DNA from: Isoetes taiwanensis
Taxonomy: Eukaryota; Streptophyta; Lycopodiopsida; Isoetales; Isoetaceae
DNA: 64,000 nt
Direction: 5' to 3'
NCBI GenBank assembly: GCA_021234155.1
Contig: JAJEKV010000005.1
Location: 19,022,089 to 19,086,088 of the forward strand
The stretch's first letter is position 1. Each line of letters begins with the position of its first letter. Both the position numbers and the translations under genes were made by a program. Under the pieces are notes generated by a model. That model saw nothing but the letters and a program-made list of their open reading frames with translations, was not told the DNA's origin and made no database searches. Shown here piece after piece: positions 44,169 to 56,615 of the stretch.

Positions 44169-45433
44169 TTAGGTGACAATGTCTATGTTATTCAACTCAT
44201 GACATTTTTTTGTCAATTCCCTACGGCCCCGAATGACTCGGCCATTGAGACAAAAGAAAAATAGCAATGAAGGTTCATACTCTAGAAGCAAAGATCTAAC
44301 ATCTTGAAGAACAGCATCTGTTGGAAGCTCAAAGTGCCGATATGGACTTCCATTCTTGCACACTGTCAAAGATGTGACATTTGCATGTTCATCGTCATCT
44401 TGCTCAAGAGGATGCCACTGATAATTATTACTAGCTGCTCGGCGAAACCTCCTAAATTCAAATTTCAAAGAGAGTTTTTGTCTTGAAAAGTAATACCTGT
44501 GAAAAGATGGAAGTATGGATATAGTCAATTTAGAAATAGTCTAAATCAAATTATTTAGAAATAGTCTAAATCAAATGCTTTTACAATACACACGATTAAT
44601 AGACCAAGTAAAACGTACCTATAAAAAAGCTTATCTTCCTGAACTCTACATTCAATCTCCTCAAATTCAAGTACATACTTTCTTATCTTCCAACCATGGA
44701 ATAAGTCCAGCTTTGTGCATATGGCTATCTTCTTTGTTTTTCTGTGACAGGAACTTCCAAATAAAGCTTCAAACATGTCGGGAATCAAAACCCATCCAAG
44801 TCTAACTGCAGTCCCTCCACTCTTCTTCAAGCTTGCCTGAATGTCTTGCATGATCTTGGCTTTGAAGAACATAACTTGCTGCAAATTATTTCTAAGCTCT
44901 GTTGCAAGTGGTTGTTCTAACGGCCGTACTACATCATATTGCTCTGAATGTTTTGGCACGAGATACTCATGACTATAAAAGAAGATCATTTGCTGCCTGA
45001 GAGCTATTGATGTGCTACTTGCAAACATCCCTCTATAGCTAATGTGGTAGGCTGTAAATTTAGATGTGAAGCAATCAATGCTTTCCCATTCAAAAGCATC
45101 TGAAGAAAAAATAGAGTTTGGAAGTCTACCATGCTGAACCCTTGTTGCCATATCTTTACTTTCATAGACATGTTGCACTAATGCTTCTATCTTTCCAGAT
45201 TGATTTACTCTAAATGCCGTTACTCTACCCTTCCAATGCAAGTGAATAATCTGTGTTGAATTTGGGGGCTGCATTGTAACCCAGTCACCTGTTGAAATTA
45301 TCCCTATTCTCGTCCTAACAGAGTCAATTTCACCAATTCCTTGTACTAGTGCCATTCCTGAAGATGCTAGAGAAAGACATGTAGCTCTCAAACTAAAACT
45401 GATAATAGAAGCTTGAAACAAATTCGGAAGCAA
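44169..45433 (-). CDS. Unknown gene, two long exons
   Basis: Exon A (45433 to about 44620) is open for about 270 residues: SVRTRIGIISTGDWVTMQPP, IHLHWKGRVTAFRVNQSG, FEWESIDCFTSKFTAYHIS, SVVRP-like RPLEQPLATELRNNLQQV, LGWVLIPDMFEALFGSS and YVLEFEEIECRVQEDKLFY. A probable donor lies near 44619. Exon B (about 44495-44169) has FRRFRRAASNNYQWHPLEQ and ELTKKCHELNNIDIVT, then a stop. No known domain is recognised. It faces the transposase-like gene 14404-19498 across the Ty3 insertion: before that insertion the two would have converged about 1.5-3 kb apart. They may be the two genes of one mobile element. Confidence 0.5.
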
Positions 45434-46608
45434 TCTGGGATCAAGAGTTTAAGCAAATCATCACAGTGATGAAATCGTCGTTTAAGCAAATCTGGGATCA
45501 AGAGTTTTGCTTCAAGAGTTTAAGCAAATCTGGGAAGCAAATCGTTTAAACTCTTGATGACATCATCGTAAACTCTTGCTTAAAGAAATCATCGTTGAGA
45601 TGAATGAAGCCCATTGCTATGAGGACAACTAGAGGACTCAAAGAAAAAGAAATCTGAACTTACTATAATCGCCTCCTGTGGTCCACGTTCATCAAAAAAA
45701 AAAAAATGGAAGAAGCATAATAATCTTTCAATAATTTACATGCTATGCACATTGGACAATATGCACATTGGCTTTACATGACATATGCACAAGAATTTTA
45801 CATGAATTTCAAGGAGTTTAAATAGTATAACATAGAAATGATTGAGAAGGAAGCAATGTTTATAAAGATTGAGACATGACATACAAAGATTGAGAAGCAT
45901 AGAAATAAGAGATAAAGGTAATATAGAAGAAGCACAATGATTTACATGACAATATGCACAATAATTTCATGGGAATTTCATATGACATGCGCCAGGATTT
46001 TACATGGAAAGGGTTTACAAGCATGTTACATGACATTGATTTTCAAAGATATTGAAATTTGAAGAATTGGAAGATATTGGCATCACAGAAATAGAACATA
46101 CAGGAAAACATATAAAACATGCAGAAATTAAACATACAGAAATAGAAAAGAAAAACTCATTGAAGGAAAACAAAATTCTGACTGGAACAAGAATCTGCTA
46201 CGAATTGGCAGTCACAAATCTACTATGAATATGCACTTGCAAATGGCTTCGAGAAGGTGAGATTTAAACTGAAAGTGAATAACAGCTAAAAAGGTTCGTC
46301 TTTGAAGGTTCATCCAATACCCAAGTATTGGCTCATATCCTGCGCCCACAAAGTAGACTACTTCAAAAACGGTCATGCTTGTGAACCTGCTATGATTCGA
46401 CCTGCTTGACTTTCTGAGAAGCGATTCACTTGAAGAAACCTTGCTGAGAATCGACCTGGTTGAACCCACCTGCTGATGATTTGATAATTCGATCTGTTAA
46501 GAGAAGCTTGAAGACGTGCTAGAAGAAATCAACTTGGTTTGAGAATCCGGAACTGTTTGAACGATTGATACTCAAATTTGAATTTGAAGGTACTTCTGAT
46601 ATTTGAAG
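45434..46608. other. AT-rich gene-free DNA with short repeats
   Basis: 45440-45600 has three to four copies of GTTTAAGCAAATCTGGGA-like sequence in both orientations. 45740-46030 has many ACATGA/TTTACATG strings. No gene is supported. Confidence 0.4.
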
Positions 46609-46617
46609 GTCCAAGTG

Positions 46618-47048
46618 GGGCGCCCGTAAATCGAGTCCGGGATCCGGTGTTTCTGGACAATTTGCCTATGGTGTTTCTGGACGTCCAGAAACACCCAACG
46701 CTTCTGGAAGTGGTGTTTCTGGCCAAAAAGTGGTATTTCTGGCCAAAAACCAAGCGCAAAACTGCGCGGCGGAGCCAAAATCTTTGGTCGGGTCCTTCTT
46801 GCAGCTCCCTGGATGGCTTGAAATGCTTCAAAAGCCCTTCCAATCGCTTTGTCTTCCTCTTTAACACTAGTTTGATGAAGAGAGGAAGTGATTTGAGCTC
46901 AGATAGAGCCGGATCAAGCAAAAAATGACCTAAAACAGTTGATTCTGGGCTTAAAACTGTGAAGTGCACAGTGGCTGATAACGGTGGCCAGAAACACCAC
47001 AAAAAAAGTCCGGAAACACCACATCCCGGACTCGATTTACGGGCGCCC
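46618..47048. mobile_element. Mutator-like MITE (431 bp, 9-bp TSD)
   Basis: Perfect 9-bp duplication GTCCAAGTG at 46609-46617 and 47049-47057. Terminal inverted repeats of about 42 bases start GGGCGCCCGTAAATCGAG with three mismatches. Inside both ends, GGTGTTTCTGG recurs five or more times in both orientations. No transposase. The 9-bp duplication and long TIRs fit Mutator-like elements. Confidence 0.88.
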
Positions 47049-47057
47049 GTCCAAGTG

Positions 47058-48180
47058 ATTACAATTCCTTGCCAAATTCCAGTCGATTGCAATTCCTTTA
47101 TAGCTGATGATGTTTTGATTCCTATGGCTCCTACTCTTTCTGATTTGAACGGGCTTCTACTGTGGTTGGTTATGATCTGCTGTCTTATTTTGTGGCGGGG
47201 GATTTTCCTCGGAAGAAAATAAGGCTCCAGAGTTGTATGGCATCGATTTAGGGCATGTCTTAAAAGTTTTAGTGGAAAATCTATTGTATCACATTTGCTT
47301 ATGTCGCCCAATCATGTTGAGATAAATTTAAGACCTGTGTGTCATGGAAAAGGGCCTTAGATTGTCATTTCTGCTATTTTTTTTCTTGTTTCCAGCCTAC
47401 GCTTTCTTTTCTCGCTCTGTTATTTTCTTTTTGTTTCATGCCCGTGTGCCTTCTTGCTTTCCACCTTTTTTTTTCATATCATTTCTACTTTTCTCTTATG
47501 TCATGCATTTTCACGTTTTTCTTTTCCCAACGTAAAGTAATGAAAAGAGAAAGGCAGATTTCTATGCAGGATTCCAATCGCGTGGACATAGTTGAGGCTC
47601 ATAACATGAGTGCCATGGAAGTGCTTTCCGGAAGATAGAACTTTGCATATATCTATGCACAAATACTTGGTAAGAAAGGCCATCTATCTATGCACAATAC
47701 TTGGTAAGCAAGCCCAAAGAAACAGGTTGTGGAACATATTATGAGGTTCCATGCTATGGTTGTTCTCGCAGCATCAAGATGACGCCTCCCTCATGTCTAG
47801 CATCAAATACATGACTTTTTGGTGCAAGACTTTCTGGTGAGCTCAAAAGGAATTTTGAGGAAGATATCCAGATGGAAAGGGCCCAATTTGTCGAAATAGG
47901 GAATACCAACTTCATTCAAAATCAATGGTAATAGAAGTTTCTTATGGGTTGCTCACGTTGCCAGAGCAAAAAACGTAATGAATGCAAAGCCATGATTGCA
48001 TGCAAGAGATTCTAGAATCGGACTCGCATGAAAACGATAAAACCTCCCGATAGATAGGCTTATCATTCATCTCGGCAGATTTTCTACAATGGTGGATAGT
48101 GGGTAGCCGCGCATATGCGAACTATCCACAAAGAAAAATAAAGGGAATATCCAATTTTGGACCCCAGAGAATACAATGCT
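47058..48180. other. Gene-free DNA
   Basis: Pyrimidine-rich at 47360-47520. I see no gene or clear element. Confidence 0.35.
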
Positions 48181-48202
48181 AATAGATGTTTGGCTTGTGT
48201 AC

Positions 48203-48272
48203 CTGCCGAAAGCTTATCACCGGGGCCCTTTCGGGTTTTCAAGGAAAAACCCTAGTGATAAGCCTTCGGCGA
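48203..48272. repeat. Imperfect palindrome
   Basis: CCGAAAGCTTATCAC pairs with GTGATAAGCCTTCGG across about 40 bases that include a GGGTTTT / AAAACCC inner pair. It could form a strong hairpin. Confidence 0.65.
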
Positions 48273-48429
48273 GGGGCTTGGACAAACGTAAGGCCGAGAA
48301 ATCGCTCCCAAAAAACCCACGAACGGAGAACTTGCCAACTTGTACCTAACACATCATCAACACTAGAACAGATGTGAAAAAACACACCACCCAAAGTGGA
48401 GGGGTTGATTATGCGTGCCACGCGTGCTT

Positions 48430-48740
48430 AAAGAGTGATCAGAATCGGGAGGTTTAAGACCAATAATATTCAGCTACTAGGATGAAGATGTAAGGAGCTA
48501 GAGGGCATCTCTGCCTAGCACCTTTGGCAAGAGGAAAGAATTGACTAAGAGATCCATTTATCAAAACAACAAAATTGGATCTTTGATTTAATCCCAAAAT
48601 AAGAGCCATTAACTTCGGATGAAAACCAAGCTTGCTCATAGCATAAGAAATAAAATCTCAACTAATAGTATCAAAAGCTCTTTAAATCAAGCTTAGAGAT
48701 TTTATTTCAATGAAGGCCTTCCATGGCAATAATATAATTG
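48430..48740 (-). pseudogene. LINE reverse transcriptase fragment
   Basis: On the minus strand: KLDLKRAF, FDTISWDFISYAMSKLGF, then FVVLINGSLSQFFPLAKG and CPLAPYIFILVAE. These are the motifs before and including the RQGCPLSPYLF signature of plant LINE RT; here RQRCPLAPY. Stops and frame changes are present. Similar decayed sequence probably extends on both sides (48100-49070). Confidence 0.75.
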
Positions 48741-49070
48741 CCCAAAATAACCTATTTGAAAGAAAAGTAGACTAGTTTATATTAATAGATTTTTGCAGAT
48801 AATCTTTAATTTGGAAGGCAATAATTTTGCAATTTTTTTAGGTGGAATTTGTTAGAGAAATTGGACTCCAATCTGAAAAGGGAAGGCTTATCAACCTTAG
48901 GGATTAGAGAAATGAAACCACTAACAATAGAAGGATGCAAACATCAACGAAGGCTAGAACAATGGCGCACAAATTTTCCTTGAGGATATGTCTAAAGGAA
49001 AAAACAAGAAGGGATGCAAATAGGTAGAGGATTTGTGAATCAAAGAACAAATGGTTATTTGAACTTTTCT

Positions 49071-51240
49071 ATCAACATTTATGCTAGAAAACATGATCCA
49101 ATAAGTTGGTTATAACTGTTTTGTTGACTGGATTATTAGTTTTGTTATTTTATTGGTAGTCTATAGCTTAGTCAATATTTCTTAGGAAGCCCTTTTATGA
49201 TCTAAAAAAATCCCTAATGCCTCTTCACACCATGCAAACCACCTGCAACTGGCCTTATTATCATCCAAAAATCAATACTGATGTGGAGTAACCATCATTT
49301 ATTTATTTTGGGATTATGTCTATTCCAAAAGCGTACCAAATAAGCATTATTTTTAGCGCATCTAGTACTTTTCAGTCCACTTTTCGCATTTACAAAATTC
49401 TAGTTACATATTTGGTTTTTTTTTTTTTGCATTTACTTTAAATAAGGCAAAGAAATGACTTGTTTTCTTGAAATTAGTATCAAAAGATCGTATCGTAATA
49501 TAACAACAAATATACTTGGAATAACAAATTCTTTATTTTATTTTATTTTTTTGAAGGTACGAGATTATCTTTTCCATTAATTAAGGAAAACCATACAAAC
49601 AAGGTGCTGCGCACGGAGGGTTGCCCTCTGATGGCCTGAAGGTGTGTTTGCTTGTTTTTTTATTTTGTTGTTTTTATCTTCTAAAACAACAACAACAGTT
49701 CCAAGACCTAGATATGACACCTTTAAGAATCATAGCCATATATGAACATTGATGCATGGTGCAGTGCAATTTTTATGTTTTAAGTTTGGATTGGCAGATG
49801 GCCAAGACCAAGAGTGCTAGTCTAGAATTTCATTGATATGGTGTAAGAATGGTATCAATATGATGTAAGAGTGCTTGAGTCATAACTTATTGTCTAGATG
49901 TGTTGTCTTGACATCAGTGCAAACCTTGAGGCCTTACACGTATCAGATCCTTTTGGCCAGCTCTTTCTTATAAACAAGCTGAATCTATAGGAATTTCTCT
50001 CTCTCTCATATCTTCTTCAGAACATCTTGTTTATTTTGGGAGGCACATAATGGATATCAGGCTCTAGAGAGCAATATCATGCAAAATGCACATATTATGC
50101 ATGAGGGATCTTTGTATGCTATGATACTTCCAAGTTTTTGATATAATCCTAATAAACTTTCTTAAAAAAGAAGGATAAATTTTTGAGTAAACAATATTTC
50201 ATGGCACAGCAAACTTAAAGAAAGTCCACGAAGGCAACCAAGATAGCTGCATGTTACTGAGTACATAATCATATTAATGGACTGATGTAGAAACACGTCA
50301 AACCAGTGAATACCACCTTGCTCTGCAACTTATCTATACCCATATTATATAATCTACTTCATACTCAAACATTTGGTATAGTGGATGGAAAAGAATGCAT
50401 GCTCTTTTAGCAGTCGCATTCCAATAACACTTGAAAGAAGCAAAATAGGCTAAGATTTAGAGAAAAAAAACTAATGTACTACATGCTTTGCCATAAATAG
50501 AAGAAAGATCTGACACCCATCAAATCAGAAAGTTCAAAAAGGGGGCCTTACCCTATAAAACCTTAAGGATATGTGCATTCACAAAAGTTCCATGAAAAGC
50601 TCCAAAGATCAACTTTAGAGTGATAAAATGGAACCTGCCTGCAGAAATTAAAGGTTTATCAATTAAATTGGCAAGCAAGTTCGAGAGAGCGCTAAAATAC
50701 TCTGAAGAAACCTATGCTAGACTGAAGAACCAAAAGAGCAACTCGCCTACTGATGCATAAACAGTCAACTGCTCATAATTGTTTAAAATGTTCATAAGCT
50801 CGTGTTAAAGAGTCGGCTATCACAAATACAAATAGATGCAGAGGAGATGTAGGTTGAGAAGGAGAAAATGCCGACCGACTTGCTAAAATTATTTTTTATC
50901 TTCTCAACTCTAAATTCTGACCTGAATTCATGCTATAATCTTTTGAATTGATGTTATATTCTTCTTAAATCCTGAGCTAGTGTTAATCTCCTTAAATTCG
51001 GTCAGAAGCAAGTTAATGTTCTGTAAGCATCGGTTGGGCAGTGACGTACCTGGATCTTGTTTGCCATTTCTCATTCTCTGCAAGCTTCGAGCTGGCTTTT
51101 GGGTCGTGCGTGGCCAATACGGTAGAACAACTATGGTTCTTAACTACGCGGTTTCGAACCAAGATGTGTTCTTATTCTTCATCAGATTGGAGCGGCGATC
51201 CCTGCCTTGCGAGTTACCCGGTTGGAACATTGGAGATCCA
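49071..51240. other. Gene-free AT-rich DNA
   Basis: No gene seen. Contains a short CT microsatellite near 50000 and several T/A runs. Confidence 0.4.
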
Positions 51241-51249
51241 GAACGTAAG

Positions 51250-51370
51250 TGACCGCTAGTTTACAGGGAACAATGGGTTTGGAGCAGTCACCAGCATATC
51301 CTGAGTATATTCCAGCATATACCCAAAATATGCCACAAACCCACCTAACCCAAGGTTTGCCCCCCTAGGG
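51250..51370 (-). repeat. Dispersed repeat, copy 2 (see 3975-4110)
   Basis: On the minus strand: CTAGGGGGGCAAACCTTGG, GTATATGCTGGAATAT, ACTGCTCCAAACCC and CCTGTAAACTAGCGGTC. It aligns block by block with 3975-4110. Confidence 0.6.
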
Positions 51371-51399
51371 GCAACCCATCTATCTATCTGACTAATTTC

Positions 51400-52480
51400 T
51401 TGTAGACAGTGTTACATCCACTAAGGCCAACTGGTCGATGAGATGCATATACAACATCAACATTGCTCATTGAGTCATTCCCCTAACGAAGAGGCTCAAA
51501 CTCGAGATCTATTCGTATTTAAACTAATGTGGTATGACTAAACCAAACTCCAAGAGATTGCACAATCAATTGTTCAGGGATCGTAAAATTTTCTAGTCTA
51601 TTCAAAATTCTATGCTTTGTGCAATCAAGCTCCACTTCAACCACAAGAAGGCATGATATCCTCATGATTTCATATCTTAATTACAATACACTAAGTGTCT
51701 TGTATTGAAGATCAGATACTCACTTTTGGCCATTATCTTTATGTTGGAATAACTGTATACACTTTATGCTTACCCTTTGTGCTGGGGTCTTGCGCTTCAC
51801 ATTGCACTATAAATCTCAAAACATTCCATTCTAGGTTTGCCTTGCCTAATGTTTACAATATTACATACACAAATTATTTAGCTCACTATAAAGCCCTTAG
51901 CTCAACCGAATGTCAAAGTGGCGATTTTAAAATAAGATAACCCTTTTTTGCTCTTTCTAAATTTTTGCACAAGAGGAGATAAGGCCAAGCTTGATTGTAA
52001 CATTATAGGAACATTTGAACTCATCAATAAAATCAACAAAAGAATGGATTACAGCCATTGAAAAGCGTTGTTGTACTTTTCATCTTCTAAATTCACTTAA
52101 GTGAACGTTTTATAGTATTTTTCCTTTACAAACATTCCTCTAGAAACTCCTAGGTAGCATCTTCTCAGCTTAGTATTTCAATTGCCATTTCAATATCTGC
52201 CCCAGCAGCGTCGAATGCAATAGCTGCACGGGACTGTCCAACCGTGAAACTCAATCTATTAGAAACCATTAACATGGGATTGGCTTATCTTCTACACTAA
52301 TAATAAAATCAGACCTTCTCAAAGCCCATTGTTACTAGACTATGTATAGCAGATTTTTTATCGCCCTGCTGCCAGAATAAATAACCAAGATGGAATTAGC
52401 AATGCATGTCTTGAACTTCATGCTACTTTTGATCACTTAACAACCTGTTCAACCTGTGATAGGCTTCCCATTGGAGGTGG
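51400..52480. other. Gene-free DNA
   Basis: A reading frame at 51695-51940 has no recognisable content. Small exon-like pieces of the Tudor-type gene (for example FEMPPPMGSLSQ near 52495-52456) may extend into it. Confidence 0.35.
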
Positions 52481-52489
52481 CATTTCAAA

Positions 52490-53900
52490 CCTACATAATC
52501 AAATGCAATAGTATCTGACAATATAGTTTACATGTATTACCGTAAATCAACCCATTTCTATCAAGCAGCCTAGTCTGCAACTCTGATCCTGTGTGAGTTC
52601 TCATTGCTGGGGCACCAGCCCCTTGTAGTGTTCCTCCTACAGAGCCTAAAGTGTGTTCTGTTCCTGGAAACATCTGCAGAAAGCAAAGGAATATAGCACT
52701 GCATGTCCTATGATCTAGAGCATACAATTTTCACTCGTGTACCTCATCCAGAGGCACTTCTTGGTGCGAAATGTATGATCTTAACCGATTCCAAGTACTT
52801 CCAAATCCTAATCCGTTCCCATTACTGCTAGAAACCATGTTTGCACCGTCAGTCTTTAAAATGATGTGGCAAGCCAATGCTGAATTTATATTTCCGTTTA
52901 TCCAAAGGCCACCATACTTTAATCCGTTGTCCCACCTCAATTGTTGATCTACTATTCTCATTCTCAATTTGACCAGTATTCTAAGGACGAGAAATCATAG
53001 CACAATTAATTAGTGTATACATCATCAAGATAATGGATATAATCACATCAGTCACCTGAATAGGCATGGGAGTTTAGACAGTCTGCAGTAGGGAACCTTG
53101 CAATGTTCCCCGAGGGCTACCATGCTGTGCACCGTTAACCTTCGGAAACCATCATGCATCAAAGGTCAAAGGGTCGACCAAAAATCAATAATTCCAATCA
53201 CAAAAACCCAGCACTGCAATATCGCTTGAGATGGCAAATCGATCTCGGATGACGGTTCTATGATTTTAACTTTTAAAAATCCTCGACTTGTCAAATTTGT
53301 TTGGTTCCATACTGTTCTTGTTTATACTGCACGGTGCTGATTGTCTTCCCTTAGCTTTGTTGCTAGCTCAATATTATTGCTATTATCACTTTCTAAAACA
53401 TCATTTTCCACATGTTCTACAGACTGGATTTGCAGTTCGACAACTCGTTCCTTCATATGCCCTATGTCAACTTGCTCTCAAGGTATTGACTCACAAATTC
53501 TGTCATCTAATTCCACCCCTGGATTATGCTCATTAATCATAGTCCTATATGATTTCACAGCATCCCTTCTCTTTCGCAAAGTCATTGTTGAAGGCTGGTT
53601 ATCCAATGGTCTCTTGCCCTTTCTTCCTTTCACTCTTTTACCAGGTAAATGTCCAATGCTCTCCAAATGAGACTCTTGATGTCCATTAACTGTTGGGCCT
53701 CTTAAATCTGATTCTTGTTCTGCTTCCCTCACTAGGGCTAATAAGAGGATCCACTGCCATTCCCTTCCGGTTATCAAGATAAAATCTTTATCTGTATCTG
53801 AGACACGTATTCCTTTATCTGCATTTTCTCCATCTCTATGGCTTAAAGGTCCAGATTCACTATGGTCATGAAGATGAAAAAACAAATTAAAACAAAGTAA
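52490..53900 (-). pseudogene. Gene fragment with a Tudor-type VGxRIKVWWPLDK motif
   Basis: Minus-strand exons. 53840-53478 is basic (KRVKGRKGKRPLDNQPSTM, RKRRDAVKSY). Then 53475-53345 reads HMKERVVELQIQSVEHVEND. After an acceptor at about 52983 comes ENSRSTIEVGQRIKVWWPLD, the start of the Tudor-like domain of plant PDS5/PTM-type chromatin proteins. The expected continuation (YYEGVV...YDDGDVE) is not found; the frame meets stops or shifts. Further exon-like pieces end at a donor near 52741 and continue with MFPGTEHTLGSVGGTL. The upstream end is cut close to the transposon terminus at 53908. The identification rests on one motif, so I treat it as a degraded host gene fragment. Confidence 0.4.
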
Positions 53901-53907
53901 TGCATAT

Positions 53908-55740
53908 GGGTGAAAGCATGTTGTAGTGGAACACCCTGGGTGTCCCCCATGTCCCCCTAAAAATGTGGTGGGAGATATCAAATTTGTGGTGCGATTTTAA
54001 ATGTTTGTTTGGCGCCTAGTGCATGTACTGCCTGGATTCAATCATTTCTTGAACTGCAACAACCCGATTCCTACGCCACCCGTCCCATTCCAATTTCCTA
54101 CGCCACCCGTCCCATTCCAATCTCCACCGAACCTATTTCTAAACCCACGACCCACCCGCGCCTTTCCTGAAGCACACGGCTATGGCGCTTAATCCGGTTG
54201 TGGATCAATCCGGTTCATACCTTCAATCATTTAATTTGGAAGCAAATCTGCCTAAAATCTCAAACCGGAGCACAGGTAAGAGAAAGAGAACTCCAGAACA
54301 AGAACGGGATCATAAAAGACGCCAAAGGAAAAGACAAAGGGAAGCTAAAGACGAATTAGCAAAAATTGCAAAAAGAGGGAGGATCCACCGTAGCGGCCTC
54401 TACCGGCGTCGGATGGTATTAAAATTGTTATCTTCATTTCATAGCACCACTAAAGGCTTGTCTAACAAGGCGATAAGAAAGAGGTTTTACTAGATTATCC
54501 GTAGGATGACACAATGGACAACAGCGACTTGGCTTAAGAGCTGAAAGATTTGCAAGCCAAGAGCATTGTGGTCAGCAACCTCAGGGCTTCCATTCAACTT
54601 GTGAAGAAGTCTAACAGCAATGACACTTTAGCAGCCAAGATGTGGTGCCTAGTGTGGTGAATAACGAGGTGTAAGATGAATGTCCGTAATATATGCTATG
54701 TTTAATAGAAATCTCTTTGTTTAATTGTGAGTGAAAGTGACACACGGAAAAATTACATTAAGGATGGATGTAATGGGATGAGAGAATCATTGGAAATCTG
54801 TCACATCAAATGCAAGGTCAATCATTCAAAAGCTGGCTGTGCAGGAAGCATTGGGAGAAAACCATAAATCTAGTTTTGCATGCGGACATTGGCTTATCAC
54901 AATCCGGCTATGGCGGAAGAAAACGTAAGGAGAACACGAGCACAAACAATTTCACGGTTCAAAAATGCAAAAGATCGGTAGGATCTATCTTGGAGCAAAT
55001 AAACCAGAGAAGCAGGCGGATATTAGAGGAGCGGAGGACCCATGAATTCGAGGTATTCTAGGCTTAAAACATAGGTTAATTCCTGATGGGCTTAAAGAAT
55101 TAGAAGCCAAGGCAGTGATAGCCGGTTGCCTTTCTTTGTAGTAGATGTTGTTTTACACAGATGATGTTGTTTACAGATGCGATCGGGGAGACTTAACAGA
55201 GCTGGTGCAGCCTTGGGGGTTAAGGGGTGGTGTATGATTCGAGGATGAGTTCTCAGCTCTCCCGAGGCTTGAGGAAGAGGATATGTTCATCCAACTAAAG
55301 CAGGAAATGATCCATGCTTCAACCATTAAAAAAGTGCTCGACAGGCCAGATGCATGGAGACACAACAACCTGAGACAATACTTTATGAATCTGTATCATA
55401 AGTGGGAGCAGAAACGAGAAGCTCATGTTATAGTGTTTTTGGATTACACCAACTATTCAGTGAGAAACACTTGATGAAGTCTTGAACGCATTACTTGGAA
55501 GAAGAAGAGTTTCTGAGATCTCACAATGCGGGATCGATTGAGGCCCAAGAATCGTATGTCATCTCTAATGCATTTTGATAATACTAGAAGCTCGGGGTTA
55601 TAGTTTTCCACGATTTTTCTCGCATACTTCATTTCATAAGAAGTATGAACTATTTCTAGGGTATGGTAGATTTCCATATGTATTTTTCTCCCTTTGAAAT
55701 ATAAAAACAACGTTTGCATCACCACTGACTTCACCACGAT
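53908..55740 (+). mobile_element. Element 3: left end and transposase part of an element 1/2-type transposon
   Basis: Begins GGGTGAAAGCATGTTGTAG, matching the terminus at 58379 and, in its first nine bases, elements 1 and 2. The four bases before it are ATAT. Transposase-like coding sequence follows on the plus strand as in element 1. I could not find its right end; the region up to 58378 may belong to it. Without a right TIR the target duplication cannot be checked. Confidence 0.55.
54182..55474 (+). pseudogene. Element 3 transposase, N-terminal and central parts
   Basis: First exon from ATG 54182: MALNPVVDQSG, then a very basic helix (KRKRTPEQERDHKRRQRKRQ) like the N-terminus in element 1, to a stop at 54491. 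Next, in another frame near 54540-54658, LRASIQLVKKSNSNDTLAAK matches the element 2 transposase (REVKRANSNDKLAAK). Then SNARSIIQKLAVQEALGEN near 54800. A later piece, 55283-55474, reads HNNLRQYFMNLYHKWEQK and HVIVFLDYTNYSVRN, which lines up with HVIDFAENYTF of element 1, the first catalytic Asp. The WSDGC part is missing. Clearly degraded. Confidence 0.55.
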
Positions 55741-56615
55741 TTCACCATAATCGGCCGGGGGGCATTGACCATTTTTGACCGGTCAAAAATGGAATGGCTC
55801 TCAGATTCGATAGTATCTTGACTGATTTTGATGACAAGCAATATATGGATCCCAAATTAGGTCCCTGAATTGATATGAAAGTATTAGGAAAATCCACTTA
55901 CTGTGGCAATTGTGTAAAGGGTACTGTATAGATACTTTTATGAATATAAAGAAGTTTTGCATTCTCATTTTTTATGCTTCAATTACAGAAATTTGTACTT
56001 GAATGTTGAATGAATTCCAAAGTATAACTGGATTAAACTGAATTAAACTTGCACAAGGCCTGTTAGACATATGGGTGAGATCAAAGAAAGGCACTAAGGC
56101 ACGTGGTATCCGCTTTTAGAAACAGGGCTGTGGTAAAAAGTAATTAGAAATTTACACAAGGCACAAATTTACACAAGACACAAAGCCATTACAAACTATT
56201 TTCTGGATTAAACAAAAGGCACAAGGCCTGGATTACAGTCGGCACAAGGCCATCATATGTTAAAACAGAAGATACCAGAATACTTCAGAATTAGAAATTT
56301 ACACAAGGTTCAAAAAGGCACAAGGCCATCATATATTCAAAAAGGCACTAAGGCCATCATATATTACAAAGAGGCACTAAGGCCTGTATCACAAGGGGTG
56401 AGTTCACAAGGGGGTGAGATCAAATGAAGGCACTAAGGCCTATATACCATCTGTTTTTCAAAAAAAATACAAAGGCACAAAAGGCCTGTAGACTAACTTG
56501 ATCAAAAGAAAAAAAAAGGTGGCACAGCCGGGACTTCAAGCTTCATCTGTAGTTTAGAATACATAAAAGAAAGCAAAAATTTAATGCATGTATGCTACTT
56601 ACTCTGTAGAAAATT
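55741..56615. other. Non-coding stretch with AAGGC repeats
   Basis: From about 56050 to 56500 a degenerate 20-40-base unit with GGCACAAGGCC or GGCACTAAGGCC recurs about ten times, mixed with TTACACAAG and ATCATATATT. No gene. Confidence 0.65.
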
